Counted from the first letter of the stretch, positions 52,468-62,937 are shown. The stretch: DNA of 64,000 nucleotides from an uncultured Geobacteraceae bacterium (GCA_903875605.1 CAIQWT010000008.1:62001-126000), one strand, 5' to 3'. Numbers and translations: made by a program. Notes: a model not told the origin generated them from the letters alone.

Positions 52468-54449
52468 TTGTCCGTAATCAGGACCAGAATTTTCTCAAAG
52501 CACTCACTGTGCTATATGTCGAAGATGAACCTGAAACCCGTGAGCAATTCAGTGCGTTTCTCCGTCGTCCTGTCGGTACACTGATAACTGCTGTAAATGG
52601 TGCTGAAGGTTTGGAAGCGTTCGTCAGGCACGCGCCGGATATTGTGGTAACGGATATCCTCATGCCGTATATGGACGGCTTGGACATGGCGGGGGAAATA
52701 CGGAAGATTGCGCCAGCGGTGCCGATTATCGTTGTCACCGCCTTTGAAAATACCGAATATCTGATGCGGGCAATCGAAATCGGTGTAGATAAATATGTTG
52801 TAAAGCCGGTCGTTAGTAATCTGCTGCTTGAACGCCTGCTGGAGTGTGCCCACCGCTTGAGAGCCGAGGAACAGCTTGAGCTCGTGCATCAGCACGAAAT
52901 TCAGGAGATGGCGGCAAAACACCAGAGACACCATGACGAGCTGCGCATCATCTTTGAACTGTCCACGGCGGGGATACTTCTTGGCGACGATCAGGGGCTT
53001 ATTACCTTTGCCAGCGGCCGTATGGCAGAAATGCTCGGTTACTCTGCCGACGAACTTGCCAACACAAGATATATTGACCACGTTCATCCGGACGACCTCA
53101 GGGGGGTTACAGAGAATATGCAGCGCCTTCTGACCGGGAAGGTGCGCAACATCGACAGCGAACACCGCTATATGCGCAAGGACGGATCTTACTTCTGGGG
53201 CCATTTGACCGCAAGCTGCATTGAGGATGAATCCAAAACACTGGTAGTTGTTCTTTCCGACGTTGGCGTGCGCAAGCGTGCTGAAGAAGAACGTTTGAAG
53301 CTGGAACATCAACTCCTCCATGCTCAGAAGCTGGAATCGGTTGGTGTGCTGGCGGGCGGTATCGCCCACGATTTTAACAACGTGCTCACTGTTATCAACG
53401 GCTATGCCAACCTGTTGCAGACAACTATTAAAGATGACGATGAAAGCCAGCTTTTTGCCAGAGAAATTTCGGATTCAGTGTGCCGTGCCGCTGACATGAC
53501 CCGAAGCATCCTGGCCTTCAGCGGTAAACACGAAATGCTGATGAAGTATGATGATCTTAACCAGATACTCTCCAATATAAGCAGGAGTCTCGGACGGCTG
53601 ATTCGTGAAGACATTGCCATGCCTGTGGTGTACGGTGATGGGAAGTTCGCGGTGTTTGCCGACCGGGGGCAGATCGAGCAGCTGCTGATTAATCTGGTCG
53701 TTAACGCCCGCGATGCTACTGGATCGGGCGGTACAATTTCCGTGGCGACTATGCTTGTAGAAAGTGAAGAACCTCGTATCGAAGGTAATGCGCTTATTCC
53801 GCCCGGTCGTTATGCCTGTCTGTCTGTTGCCGACAGTGGCTCCGGTATGACGGATGAAACCATTGAACATATCTTCGAGCCGTTTTATACGACCAAGTCT
53901 AAGGGTAAGGGGACTGGCCTGGGCTTGTCGATTGTCCATAGTATCGTCACCAAGCATAAAGGCTGGCTCTCTGTCACCAGTGCTCCGGGCAGAGGATCAG
54001 AATTTCGCGTTTATCTGCCATTGTATGCAGGAGAAATGCCTGAAAGGCGATCGGAGGTCAGGCAGACTGTCACGCTTCAAGGCACAGAAACCGTACTTAT
54101 GGTTGAAGATAACAGTGACGTTATGAAACTGCATAAAGAGATGCTTGGTCGCTGTGGGTACACGATGTTGTCAGCATCTGACGGGGTTGAGGCTTTAGAA
54201 CTTTTTTCGGCACACCGTGACGAGATACAAATAGCTGTTGTCGATGTCATCATGCCGCGCATGAACGGTGTTGAGCTGGTTGGGCGGATCAGGCAGGAGT
54301 GCCCGGATCTGCCGATCATTATGACTAGTGGCTATGCCGACGAAATCATCGATAGGGCGGCAATAAATGAGCTTGAAGTCCTCTTTCTGCATAAGCCGGT
54401 TAAGCGACTTGACCTGCTTATTGCCATTCGCTCATGCCTTGATACGTAG
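52464..54449 (+). CDS. Hybrid histidine kinase (REC–PAS–kinase–REC)
   Basis: A 661-residue soluble hybrid. Receiver 1 (VLYVEDEPETRE; phospho-Asp in VVTDILMPYMDG) is followed by a coiled coil and a PAS domain (STAGILLGDDQGLITFASGR). The kinase has GGIAHDFNNVLTVI (His about 301), NLVVNARDAT, DSGSGM and GKGTGLGLSIVHSIV. Receiver 2 is C-terminal (VLMVEDNSDV; DVIMPRMNG). It probably receives phosphate from the HQWRQPLN kinases and passes it within itself. Receiver 1 resembles that of 55028–56179. Confidence 0.93.
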   Translation: MIVRNQDQNFLKALTVLYVEDEPETREQFSAFLRRPVGTLITAVNGAEGLEAFVRHAPDIVVTDILMPYMDGLDMAGEIRKIAPAVPIIVVTAFENTEYLMRAIEIGVDKYVVKPVVSNLLLERLLECAHRLRAEEQLELVHQHEIQEMAAKHQRHHDELRIIFELSTAGILLGDDQGLITFASGRMAEMLGYSADELANTRYIDHVHPDDLRGVTENMQRLLTGKVRNIDSEHRYMRKDGSYFWGHLTASCIEDESKTLVVVLSDVGVRKRAEEERLKLEHQLLHAQKLESVGVLAGGIAHDFNNVLTVINGYANLLQTTIKDDDESQLFAREISDSVCRAADMTRSILAFSGKHEMLMKYDDLNQILSNISRSLGRLIREDIAMPVVYGDGKFAVFADRGQIEQLLINLVVNARDATGSGGTISVATMLVESEEPRIEGNALIPPGRYACLSVADSGSGMTDETIEHIFEPFYTTKSKGKGTGLGLSIVHSIVTKHKGWLSVTSAPGRGSEFRVYLPLYAGEMPERRSEVRQTVTLQGTETVLMVEDNSDVMKLHKEMLGRCGYTMLSASDGVEALELFSAHRDEIQIAVVDVIMPRMNGVELVGRIRQECPDLPIIMTSGYADEIIDRAAINELEVLFLHKPVKRLDLLIAIRSCLDT

Positions 54450-54533
54450 TATTTTGTCCGGAGCACCTTGAAGGATCGATATCGCGGTTCTTCTATACTG
54501 CGGCTGGGCAATATGTCTGTAAACGGAGGGATT

Positions 54534-54938
54534 ATGGCGCGCATACTGCTTGTAGATGATGATAGAGAGCTGCAGCAGGTTACGGAACGTCTGCTGACGC
54601 TCAGGGGACATAAGGTGTTCTGTGCCGCTAACGGCGCGGTGGCTATAAAAATACTGGAAATTGAAAAGGTTGATCTGGTGATTACCGATATGCTCATGCC
54701 GGAAATGGACGGCTGTGAGTTGATCATGGCGTTGCGCGGAAAAACTGACCGTCCGAGGATTATCGCTATTTCCGGCGGGTCCGGTAGGATGGACAGTGGA
54801 TATCTGCTTGAGATAGCCCGTGTTATGAAGGTGGATAAACTCCTGCATAAGCCCTTCAGTATCACAACCATTGAGGCGGCAATCGCCGAGGTTCTGCAGA
54901 TTGAACCGGCAGTGGCAACCACGCTACCGCACCTCTAA
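54534..54938 (+). CDS. Single-domain response regulator
   Basis: ATG 54534 with GGAGGG upstream; 134 residues. The receiver is complete: ARILLVDDDRELQQVT (acidic pair), ITDMLMPEMDGCEL (Asp), AISGGS (Thr/Ser) and LLHKPFSI (Lys). No output domain. It probably acts as a phosphate shuttle or protein-interaction output for the neighbouring kinases. Confidence 0.9.
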   Translation: MARILLVDDDRELQQVTERLLTLRGHKVFCAANGAVAIKILEIEKVDLVITDMLMPEMDGCELIMALRGKTDRPRIIAISGGSGRMDSGYLLEIARVMKVDKLLHKPFSITTIEAAIAEVLQIEPAVATTLPHL

Positions 54939-55027
54939 GCGGTTGAGGTATAATAACAAAACGTTTTATTGCCGAGATAATAGCGTTCGCAAGGCGCACC
55001 TGAAAAATATTCCCAAGGGAGACTGTC

Positions 55028-56179
55028 ATGAACATCAATAGACTGGACCAAAACTACCTTAAAAACCTCACGGTGCTATATGTCGAGGATGATCTGGATA
55101 CCAGGGAACAGTTTAGTGAGTTTTTACGGCGCCCCGTCGGTACGCTGATAACCGCTGCCAATGGCGCCGAAGGACTGGAGGCGTTTGTCAAACATTCGCC
55201 TGATATTGTTGTCACAGATATCCTGATGCCCTACATGGATGGTTTGGCTATGGCCTCAGAGATCAGGGGGATTTCGCCAACTGTTCCGATTATTGTCATA
55301 ACCGCCTTTGAGCAGACCGACTACCTGATGCGGGCAATAAATCTCGGTATCGACAAATATGTTATCAAGCCGGTAAACAGTTATCTGCTGTTCGAATGTC
55401 TTCTTGAGTGTGCTCACCGTCTGAGAGCCGAAGATCAGCTTGCACTTCTTCATGAACGGGAAATGCAGGATATGTCTCTGAAACACCACAAGATTGTTGC
55501 CAAGTTGGCTGGCGGTATGGCGCATGACTATAATAACCTGCTGCAGGCAATTCTTGGTTTCGCTTCGCTGGCTAAGATGAAACTTGAGCCAGGCAGTGAG
55601 AGCAGTGAACACCTTGAACAGGTAGACAAATGCTTCACCGAAGCTCGTGATCTTGGCAAGATGCTGCTTCTTCTCGGCGAGGACAACAGTGAATATATGC
55701 AGCACGGGCCTATCCTGCCACTTTTCCAGTACACAATTCAGGCTGCTTTGATGGGGTCCGGAATTACCTTTAACCTGGACCTACCTGAGGTCGACCCACC
55801 CATCAATTTTATGGAAAATCAGATGCACCTTGTCTTTTCAAGTTTGACGACCAATGCACTTGAGGCAATGCCTTCCGGGGGTACGCTGAGTCTCTCCGCG
55901 CAAAGCACCACGATAACAGATCAGGATCTGCTGCCGCTTGTACCGGGCACCTATCTGCATATTGCGCTAACTGACAGCGGCACAGGAATCCCGCCAGAGA
56001 TAATGCCTAAAATATTCGATCCGTATTTCAGCACAAAGCAGCGCTGCAGTCAGAGGGGTATGGGGCTGAGCCTTGCTCTCTGTCACACCATAATTATGAA
56101 GCATAATGGTATTATCACCGCTGAGTCCGCACCGGAAAGCGGCACTACATTCGACATCTGGCTGCCGATAGCAATCTGA
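55028..56179 (+). CDS. Receiver–histidine kinase hybrid (REC–HisKA–HATPase)
   Basis: A 383-residue protein. The receiver (VLYVEDDLDTREQF; VVTDILMPYMDG) is followed by a kinase core with GGMAHDYNNLLQAI (His about 164), TTNALEAMPSG, DSGTGIP and a degraded G2 box (RGMGLSLALCHTI). There is no PAS. The receiver is clearly a recent paralogue of that in 52464–54449 (shared RRPVGTLITA-NGAEGLEAF). Such REC–kinase proteins often report on a separate response regulator. A terminator-like hairpin follows. Confidence 0.9.
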   Translation: MNINRLDQNYLKNLTVLYVEDDLDTREQFSEFLRRPVGTLITAANGAEGLEAFVKHSPDIVVTDILMPYMDGLAMASEIRGISPTVPIIVITAFEQTDYLMRAINLGIDKYVIKPVNSYLLFECLLECAHRLRAEDQLALLHEREMQDMSLKHHKIVAKLAGGMAHDYNNLLQAILGFASLAKMKLEPGSESSEHLEQVDKCFTEARDLGKMLLLLGEDNSEYMQHGPILPLFQYTIQAALMGSGITFNLDLPEVDPPINFMENQMHLVFSSLTTNALEAMPSGGTLSLSAQSTTITDQDLLPLVPGTYLHIALTDSGTGIPPEIMPKIFDPYFSTKQRCSQRGMGLSLALCHTIIMKHNGIITAESAPESGTTFDIWLPIAI

Positions 56180-56196
56180 TTAAAGATATTTTGGAC

Positions 56197-56235
56197 AATC
56201 CCCCTCCTGTCTGTGTAAACAGTCTGAGGGGGATT
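56197..56235 (+). terminator. Terminator after the REC–kinase gene
   Basis: AATCCCCCTC (56197–56206) pairs with GAGGGGGATT (56226–56235), and CTGT/ACAG extends it inward. It is 18 bases after the stop, with only a short T run. The rest of the gap to 56506 holds the sigma-54 promoter. Confidence 0.7.
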
Positions 56236-56415
56236 TGCCTGAAGACAAATGTTGCTAATGCAACTTTGATTGCACGCTGAAAAGTTGAATGACAACGGTG
56301 TGTTGTCGCTGTGATATTTTTATTGTCAATAAACGTCGCTTTCAATCCACGCAGCCATCCTCCCCATAAAAATATGTAACTACCTGTGTTTATTTACTAA
56401 ACAATGAAATAGCTC

Positions 56416-56431
56416 TTGGCACTCCTATTGA
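56416..56431 (+). promoter_or_regulatory. Sigma-54 (−24/−12) promoter of the HD-GYP/chemosensory unit
   Basis: TTGGCAC, 5 bases (TCCTA), TTGA: the same layout as 45354–45370. It lies about 75 bases before the HD-GYP start and could drive the whole downstream operon. Confidence 0.7.
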
Positions 56432-56506
56432 ATGTTGACGATGACCAGCTGCTGTTGTAATGGCACTGGGACTTTTTTATACTCAACAGCAAGCGGGGAA
56501 TCATCA

Positions 56507-57544
56507 ATGCTTTCATCACTTACCATCAAGCTCTCCATCCTTATTTCCCTTTCTATGGGGGTGATACTTCTACTGACGTCATACCTGGGAAACAATAACA
56601 TTATCTCCATGATCATTGGCATTGGTGCAGCCCTGCTCGTCAGTACAGTTTTTATCAATCGCTATGTCAGCGTTCCTCTTAACATGCTTACAGAGTCGAT
56701 GCGTTTGCTGGAACAGGGTAATTCAAATGCCAGGTTGCAGATAAACGGCAGCAGGCAGATGCAGGCACTGTCCGACAGTTTTAACTTAATGGTTGACCGG
56801 ATTATCCGGCTGGTGGACAGCACTGCCGAACAGGTTTTTGAGCTCGCCCAGGCGCAAGAGCGTCTCGGGCATAATGCGGAGCTGGAGGCCATAAATGTGG
56901 AGCTGGAAAAATCTCTGGCGGATGTTCGTCTCCTCAACATTAAGCAGGAATCCATCTATCTGAGCACTCTGAATGCCCTGGTGAGCACTATTGAGGCAAG
57001 CGACCTGTACACTCATGGCCATTCGGCTCGTGTTACCCGCTACAGCCTGGCACTTGCGGCCAAAATAGGTCTTTCCGGTGACAGAATTAATATGCTTGAG
57101 CAGGCTGCTATTCTGCACGATATCGGTAAAATCGGTATAGACAAAAGCATACTGCACAACCCGGGTCGCCTGAATGATGAAGAGATGGCAAGTATGCGAA
57201 TGCACCCGGTAATAGCAACAAATATCCTCAGGCATATTGATCACCTGGCTGACGTCCAGGATTGTGTTGTTAAGCATCATGAGCGTTTTGACGGTAAGGG
57301 CTACCCGTATGGAATATGCGGAGATGACCTGCCGATAGAGGCGCGCATTATGTCGATAGCAGACACATTTGACGCCATGACATCGAAACGGCCGTACCGT
57401 AATGGACTGCCGGTCGAAGTTGCCATAAATGAACTGACGGTCCATTCCGGAAGCCAGTTTGACCCGGAGCTGGTGGAGCATTTTATCGCTCTGTTTAGTG
57501 AAGGTGCGTTAGCAGGCATCTACGGAGATTGCCTGCTTGAGTAG
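56507..57544 (+). CDS. Membrane HD-GYP protein (putative c-di-GMP phosphodiesterase)
   Basis: Start ATG 56507, giving 345 residues; longer in-frame starts would run over the promoter. Two membrane helices (SLTIKLSILISLSMGVILLL and ISMIIGIGAALLVSTVF), a HAMP-like linker and a coiled coil precede the HD-GYP domain. That domain has THGHSARVTRYS, ILHDIGKIGI (HD), HHERFDGKGYP (GYP-type) and RIMSIADTFDAMT. All metal and GYP residues are present, so it should degrade c-di-GMP. It heads the chemosensory genes. Confidence 0.9.
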   Translation: MLSSLTIKLSILISLSMGVILLLTSYLGNNNIISMIIGIGAALLVSTVFINRYVSVPLNMLTESMRLLEQGNSNARLQINGSRQMQALSDSFNLMVDRIIRLVDSTAEQVFELAQAQERLGHNAELEAINVELEKSLADVRLLNIKQESIYLSTLNALVSTIEASDLYTHGHSARVTRYSLALAAKIGLSGDRINMLEQAAILHDIGKIGIDKSILHNPGRLNDEEMASMRMHPVIATNILRHIDHLADVQDCVVKHHERFDGKGYPYGICGDDLPIEARIMSIADTFDAMTSKRPYRNGLPVEVAINELTVHSGSQFDPELVEHFIALFSEGALAGIYGDCLLE

Positions 57545-57598
57545 AGAGGTTGCAGTAATAGCTGAAATACAGAATCTATCGCTTGAAGGAGTAAATAC

Positions 57599-59407
57599 AT
57601 GGATAACGTGAAAATCGGAATACGGATTACGGCAGGTTTTTTTGCGCTGCTGCTGATGATGGTGGCCCTTGCTGGAGTAAGCTACTTTAATGTAAATACG
57701 CTTGAAAACCAGATCACCATACTGATTAAGGATAAATGGGTTAAAAGCGAATTAGTGAATGACCTGATTAACAAAATGGATGATGTCTCACTTTCCGGTC
57801 GCAACATATTGCTGACAAGCAGTACCGATATCAGAAGAAAAGAAGAAGCGGCAATTGCGGATGCCACCAAAAAGAGTGAACAGGATCTGGATCGCCTGAA
57901 CGGATTGATTAGCTCGTCTGCCGGTAAAAAATATCTTGCAATACTAAAGGATGCTCGATTTACATACCAGAAAGAGCTTAAAAAGTTTCTGGACATGAAC
58001 TCTGCCGGTAAGCAGAAAGAGGCTGTGGTGTTTCTTCTCGGCTCTCTTGCAAACAGCAGGAAGGCCTACGCCAAGGCGGCCGATGATTTGGGTGGATATC
58101 AGGACAACGAGGTTGAACGAATTGGTGCCGAATGTGCGAATATAGCGAATAGAACTAATACGATTACCTGGACAATGACTGCTCTGGCCCTGGTAATCGG
58201 GCTGCTTCTCGCTTTCTATTTATCCAGATCCATTACCAGGCCTCTTAATGACTGTGTCGCAGCGGCCAGAAAAATAAGTGAAGGAGATATCAGCGTTACG
58301 CTGGAAACTACGGCACGCGATGAGACCGGTATGTTGCAGCAATCAATGGCAAAGATGATGGCGGCGATAAGGCTGATGATCGTGGATACAACTGCACTCG
58401 CCGGAGCTGCCGCAGCCGGTTCATTGGCTACCAGGGCTGATGCAACAAAGCATCAGGGAGAGTTTAGCATAATCGTAAAGGGCATAAATGAAACATTGGA
58501 TGCGGTCATAAATCCTATTAACGAAGTACGCAGCATTATGGAAGCAATGGCTAACGGAGAGTTAAGCCGGCGTATGACCGGGGATGTTCAAGGTGATTTT
58601 GCCGCACTCAAGGAAAGCCTGAACAACACCATGGCGACCCTGTCAGTGGCTATTGGTAATGTTACCCATAACGCCCGTCAGGTAGCATCGGCATCCGCCC
58701 AGACGTCCGGTGCCGTCAGCCAGATTTCTGATGGTTCACAAAAACAGTTCCATGCCATTGTGCAGGTTGCTGCGGCCGTCAAGCAGACTGCCGCTTCAAT
58801 TGCCGACATCTCACGCAACACAGAGGCAGCAAGCCAACGCGCCAAAAACTCTGTTACTGTTGTCGCTGAAGGGCAGATCAAAATGGCGAATATGGTTGAA
58901 GTTGTCAATAATATCGCCACCAACAGTGAAAAGATTAATAAATTTACTGATGTAATTGAAAAAATAGCAACCAAAACCAACATGCTTTCACTTAACGCTG
59001 CTATCGAGGCGGCTCGCGCCGGGGAACATGGCAGAGGGTTTGCCGTCGTAGCGGATGAAGTCGGTAAGCTGGCCGCCAGCGCGGCCGAATCAACTCATGA
59101 GATCGTTGCACTCGTCACCAAGGCGGTTTTGCAGGCAAACATTGCCGTTTCAACCGTCAAAGAGATTAGTAGCGACATGCGCAGAATTTCCGATGACACT
59201 CTGCAGACCGAATCGATGCTGTTGCGTATTTCCACTGCGCTCGAAGAACAGAGTTCAGCCGTACAGGAAATCAATGCCAATATTACCTCTCTCAACAGGG
59301 TGGCGGAATCAAATGCAGCGGCCTCGGAGGAAATCACCGCCACGGTAATTGAACTGGCACGACTTGCTGATAATACTCGCAAGGAAGCAGAACGGTTCAG
59401 GCTGTAA
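57599..59407 (+). CDS. Methyl-accepting chemotaxis protein
   Basis: A 602-residue receptor. Helix at about 9–30, four-helix-bundle (4HB_MCP) ligand domain to about 190, second helix [24 protein letters not shown] and an extra HAMP-like segment ([20 protein letters not shown]). The signalling domain has the conserved tip around [20 protein letters not shown]. No C-terminal CheR-tethering pentapeptide. It is the only receptor in this operon, so it is its probable input. Confidence 0.93.
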   Translation: MDNVKIGIRITAGFFALLLMMVALAGVSYFNVNTLENQITILIKDKWVKSELVNDLINKMDDVSLSGRNILLTSSTDIRRKEEAAIADATKKSEQDLDRLNGLISSSAGKKYLAILKDARFTYQKELKKFLDMNSAGKQKEAVVFLLGSLANSRKAYAKAADDLGGYQDNEVERIGAECANIANRTNTITWTMTALALVIGLLLAFYLSRSITRPLNDCVAAARKISEGDISVTLETTARDETGMLQQSMAKMMAAIRLMIVDTTALAGAAAAGSLATRADATKHQGEFSIIVKGINETLDAVINPINEVRSIMEAMANGELSRRMTGDVQGDFAALKESLNNTMATLSVAIGNVTHNARQVASASAQTSGAVSQISDGSQKQFHAIVQVAAAVKQTAASIADISRNTEAASQRAKNSVTVVAEGQIKMANMVEVVNNIATNSEKINKFTDVIEKIATKTNMLSLNAAIEAARAGEHGRGFAVVADEVGKLAASAAESTHEIVALVTKAVLQANIAVSTVKEISSDMRRISDDTLQTESMLLRISTALEEQSSAVQEINANITSLNRVAESNAAASEEITATVIELARLADNTRKEAERFRL

Positions 59408-59428
59408 ATTACTTTTCAGGAATATTTA

Positions 59429-60451
59429 ATGACGTTCATAGCACCGGAAACAAAGATAAAACAGCTGCTTTCAGGTCTCAGGCTTGGTACAGAAGCACTT
59501 AAAGCCTCACTGGATGAGCAACAGCTGCAGAGTATTGCGTTGATCCCGCCACGCAGCATGAGCCCCAAGGAAAGGATTATTCACATCCTGATGCAGGAAG
59601 TTGAACAACACTACGGGATTGCGGCCGGTGATCAGGTAGAGCGTAAGCTGGTGCATATTTTTGACACCATGACGGACATTGATTTGGGTCGCTGGATTCA
59701 TGAGTTGATTTCCGGAAAGGCGGCAGAAGCGGAATGGCTCTCTCTGGTGGAGTGCCTGACCGTACATGAAACCTATTTTGACCGCGATAAGGAGATGCTG
59801 GGAATCCTCAGCTCTGAAATTCTTCCCCGTTTGATTGAGCAAAAGAAACAGTCCGGTGAATTCCGGCTGCGCATCTGGTCAGCAGGTTGTTCGAGCGGGG
59901 AGGAGTGCTACAATCTGGCGATGCTGCTGTTGTTGGCCATGAAGAGTGCAGGGGGCGCGCGTGAACTGGAGGATGGCTCAATTCAGCCGGATCCGGAGTG
60001 GGATATTTCAGTTATGGGGAGCGATATTTCATCACAGATGACACGAATTGCCAAAAACGGCGCGTATTCAACCACCGATATGGGGCCGTTTCGCGGCATG
60101 GATCCGCTTTTGTGGCGTTTTTTTGAAGATATCACGGATCTGGATGAATGCGTAGGCGGCGTCCGCTCATTGCGTGTTAAAAGTTGTGTGTCTGATATAA
60201 CCAGATTCCGACGTCTCAACCTTTTAGAACCGCTGCCGGATGAGATGCCTTTCGATCTCGTCGTATGCCGAAACGTACTGATTTACTTTGATATTAAAAA
60301 GAATATTGTACAGGAACATCTGTGTAACTCGCTAGTTACTGGTGGCACACTGATTCTTGGGGTCACCGACGTACTGTCCTGTACGAAGAGCTTTAACCGG
60401 CATCACCGCGACGGCAATTTCTGGTATGTAAAAAATCTGGACAGGGGCTAA
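59429..60451 (+). CDS. cheR: Chemotaxis methyltransferase CheR
   Basis: A 340-residue protein with SAM-binding motif WSAGCSSGEECYNLAM, the GSDISSQMTRIAKNGAYS segment and DLVVCRNVLIYFDIKK, all of the CheR catalytic domain, after an N-terminal helical domain. The first about 60 residues are extra compared with E. coli CheR. It methylates receptor glutamates, balanced by CheB two genes downstream. Confidence 0.93.
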   Translation: MTFIAPETKIKQLLSGLRLGTEALKASLDEQQLQSIALIPPRSMSPKERIIHILMQEVEQHYGIAAGDQVERKLVHIFDTMTDIDLGRWIHELISGKAAEAEWLSLVECLTVHETYFDRDKEMLGILSSEILPRLIEQKKQSGEFRLRIWSAGCSSGEECYNLAMLLLLAMKSAGGARELEDGSIQPDPEWDISVMGSDISSQMTRIAKNGAYSTTDMGPFRGMDPLLWRFFEDITDLDECVGGVRSLRVKSCVSDITRFRRLNLLEPLPDEMPFDLVVCRNVLIYFDIKKNIVQEHLCNSLVTGGTLILGVTDVLSCTKSFNRHHRDGNFWYVKNLDRG

Positions 60452-60454
60452 TAG

Positions 60455-61840
60455 GTGGATGTCTTACTCTTTCAAGTACATGAAAACATCTATGGAGCCG
60501 ATTTAGCCACGGTCATGGAGATTATTGATCCGGTAACGGTAACACCACTGCCGTTTGTATCACCAGCGGTGGAAGGCCTCATACATGTTGCCGGGAAGGT
60601 TATTCCACAGATATGTGCGAACCGGCGTTTGCACCCTAAAGAAATGGCAAATACGGAAGATGGCGAGGTCATTATTTTCTCCACTGGACTGGAGATGATT
60701 GCCTGCCGGGTAACACGGGTTATTGCCATGATAACCATAGATGCCGGTTCAGTGTTATGCGCCCCGATGCCTGAATGTAACGGGAAAAAACTACTGATAA
60801 ACGGCGGGTTTCACTGGAAGGATGCTGCTGTACAGTTGCTTAATCCACATAGTCTTATGCATGACCAAATGTTGACCAGTGGAAGTGAAGATGGCATCGC
60901 CACGCTTGCTGACACTATCTGCAATTTCGTGGAGCCGTATGAAGCGATCCATGTTGATGATTTCCCCTGTATTGTCTTTGCCTGTAACAACGAATACTTT
61001 GCTCTACGCCTGGCTGATGTCGAAGAAATTGTGGAGTGCGGAACTCTGCAGCAGCTGTTGAATGCGCCGCCAGAGTTGGCTGGAATGGGCATGGTGCGCG
61101 GTGTGCCTCTGCTGCTTCTCTCCACGAGTTCCATTCTCTTTGAGGTTGCTGGCGGGCCTACGCCGGTCACTGTAGTCGTACGGATTAATGGCTTCCGGAT
61201 TGGCCTTCAGGCTGAGCGAATAGTAGGAAAAGTCCGCTTTGCCTGTAGCTCTCTCCGCCAATTTTCACGTTCACATACCTTGCTGGAAGGGTTTACTACC
61301 ACTCCGGACGGCACTCTGGTTGCCCTGCTGCGTTTATCAGCCCTTGCCACTCCGGAGCGCTTAGGCGCCTGGCGCAGTTGGCTTACGGCAGATAACGAAG
61401 AATCGATTTCAGGAATGGAACTCAGGCGGATGTCAGAAGCAAAAAAAAGGATGCTGCTGTTTCGACTTGGTAAGGAGCTTATGGCGCTGCCAATGGAATG
61501 CGTGAAGCGGATTGAGGAATATGTTGAGCCTACCGGTACGCCGGGAAGCGAATCCAGTAATATCAGTGGGGTAATTCAGGTGCAGGGGGATATCATACCG
61601 GTGCGCTCTGTCGAAAAACTCGCTGGATTAGCCACAGATAGTTGCTCCGGCGCCTATTTAATTGTGGAGAATGCCGGAAGCCGCTGTGCCGTTCCAGTTG
61701 ATAAGGTCGAGAGCATGATTGATATTAATCTTTCTGATATAAGGCCGGTGACTTCCGGCGAAGCGGCTCTTTTTGATGGTATCAGCAGCTATAATGGCAT
61801 GATTGTACGCCTCATTGATGTCGAAAGGGCGGCAGTATGA
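60455..61840 (+). CDS. Triple CheW-domain adaptor protein
   Basis: A 461-residue protein starting at GTG 60455. Three CheW-like units can be read: one at about 1–140 (VLLFQVHENIYGADLATVME), one at about 165–300 (CIVFACNNEYFALRLADVEE) and one at about 335–461 (MLLFRLGKELMALPMECVKR, VIQVQGDIIPVRSVEKLAGL). The first two are divergent. CheW couples receptors to CheA; a tandem form could crosslink arrays or bind several partners. No separate cheW is visible. It overlaps cheB by 4 bases. Confidence 0.88.
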   Translation: MDVLLFQVHENIYGADLATVMEIIDPVTVTPLPFVSPAVEGLIHVAGKVIPQICANRRLHPKEMANTEDGEVIIFSTGLEMIACRVTRVIAMITIDAGSVLCAPMPECNGKKLLINGGFHWKDAAVQLLNPHSLMHDQMLTSGSEDGIATLADTICNFVEPYEAIHVDDFPCIVFACNNEYFALRLADVEEIVECGTLQQLLNAPPELAGMGMVRGVPLLLLSTSSILFEVAGGPTPVTVVVRINGFRIGLQAERIVGKVRFACSSLRQFSRSHTLLEGFTTTPDGTLVALLRLSALATPERLGAWRSWLTADNEESISGMELRRMSEAKKRMLLFRLGKELMALPMECVKRIEEYVEPTGTPGSESSNISGVIQVQGDIIPVRSVEKLAGLATDSCSGAYLIVENAGSRCAVPVDKVESMIDINLSDIRPVTSGEAALFDGISSYNGMIVRLIDVERAAV

Positions 61841-62886
61841 AGATAAAACTACTTGTTATCGATGACTCCGCCTTTATGCGTTCTGCTGTCAGGTTGATGC
61901 TGCAGGATGACCCTGAAATTGAAATAGTCGGCGCAGCCAGTGACGGATTGAGCGCAATAAAGATGGTAGAGGCACTGGACCCCGATGTGATTACCATGGA
62001 TGTGGAAATGCCAGGCATGGATGGGGTGACGGCTACCAGATCCATTATGGAGAAATTTCCTCGGCCGATCATTATGTTGAGCAGCCAGACCGAACTGGGT
62101 AACGAAACAACGATTAAGGCGCTGGAGGCAGGCGCAGTGGACTTTATTCCGAAAAAATCTGCATTTGTCCAGCTTGATATAGCCCAAATCGGTACCGAGC
62201 TACATAAGAAAATACGTTATTGGGGCGAGAGGCATCTCCAGGTAAAAAATAATAAACAGAAAACAAGCACGACTGAAACGCCAACAATACCGCTGAACTG
62301 GTCGGGCGCATATCAACCGGAACTTGTAATTATTGGAGTTTCAACCGGTGGGCCGGCAATAATGTCACGTCTGCTGAGCAGAATCGGCACTCCTACCTGC
62401 CCGGTTGTTATCGCACAGCATATGCCGCCGTCATTTACAGAGGGGTTTGCCAAGCATCTCAAGATGGAAACCGGTCTGAATGTTATGCATGCATCGGACG
62501 GCATGACATTGATGCCGGGGATGATTGTAATCTGTCCGGGGGGGACGGACACCACCCTGCGGGAATCGGTGCCGGGCCGGCTTATTGTTATTCTGAAACT
62601 TAATCCGACTGCGCCGATTCACCCGTCGGTTGATATACTGTTTACATCTGCTGCCAGGCTTACGCGCAGAGTTGCTGCTGTTATTCTGACTGGTATGGGC
62701 AGTGACGGCACTGTTGGAACACGGGCGCTGGTAGATCGTGGCTGCCCGATTCTGGTACAGGAGCCGGGCGAGTGCACCGTTGATGGAATGCCCACATCCG
62801 TAATCGAAAGCGGTGTTTTGCATGAGGAGTTAAATATAGCGGGTATTGGGCACCGCCTCAATAAATGGGTTGGTACGATTAGTTGA
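61837..62886 (+). CDS. cheB: Chemotaxis response regulator protein-glutamate methylesterase CheB
   Basis: A 349-residue protein. Receiver domain with VIDDSAFMRSAVRLML and TMDVEMPGMDGVTA (phospho-Asp), and KKSA in the KP position. The C-terminal methylesterase has the triad segments GVSTGGPAIM (Ser), IAQHMPPSFT (His) and TGMGSDGTVGT (Asp). It demethylates and deamidates receptors when phosphorylated by CheA. It overlaps the CheW-domain gene by 4 bases. Confidence 0.95.
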   Translation: MKIKLLVIDDSAFMRSAVRLMLQDDPEIEIVGAASDGLSAIKMVEALDPDVITMDVEMPGMDGVTATRSIMEKFPRPIIMLSSQTELGNETTIKALEAGAVDFIPKKSAFVQLDIAQIGTELHKKIRYWGERHLQVKNNKQKTSTTETPTIPLNWSGAYQPELVIIGVSTGGPAIMSRLLSRIGTPTCPVVIAQHMPPSFTEGFAKHLKMETGLNVMHASDGMTLMPGMIVICPGGTDTTLRESVPGRLIVILKLNPTAPIHPSVDILFTSAARLTRRVAAVILTGMGSDGTVGTRALVDRGCPILVQEPGECTVDGMPTSVIESGVLHEELNIAGIGHRLNKWVGTIS

Positions 62887-62937
62887 AGTAACAAATTACT
62901 CGTACACCGAAAATTAATAATAAGGGAGCTAGTTTCT

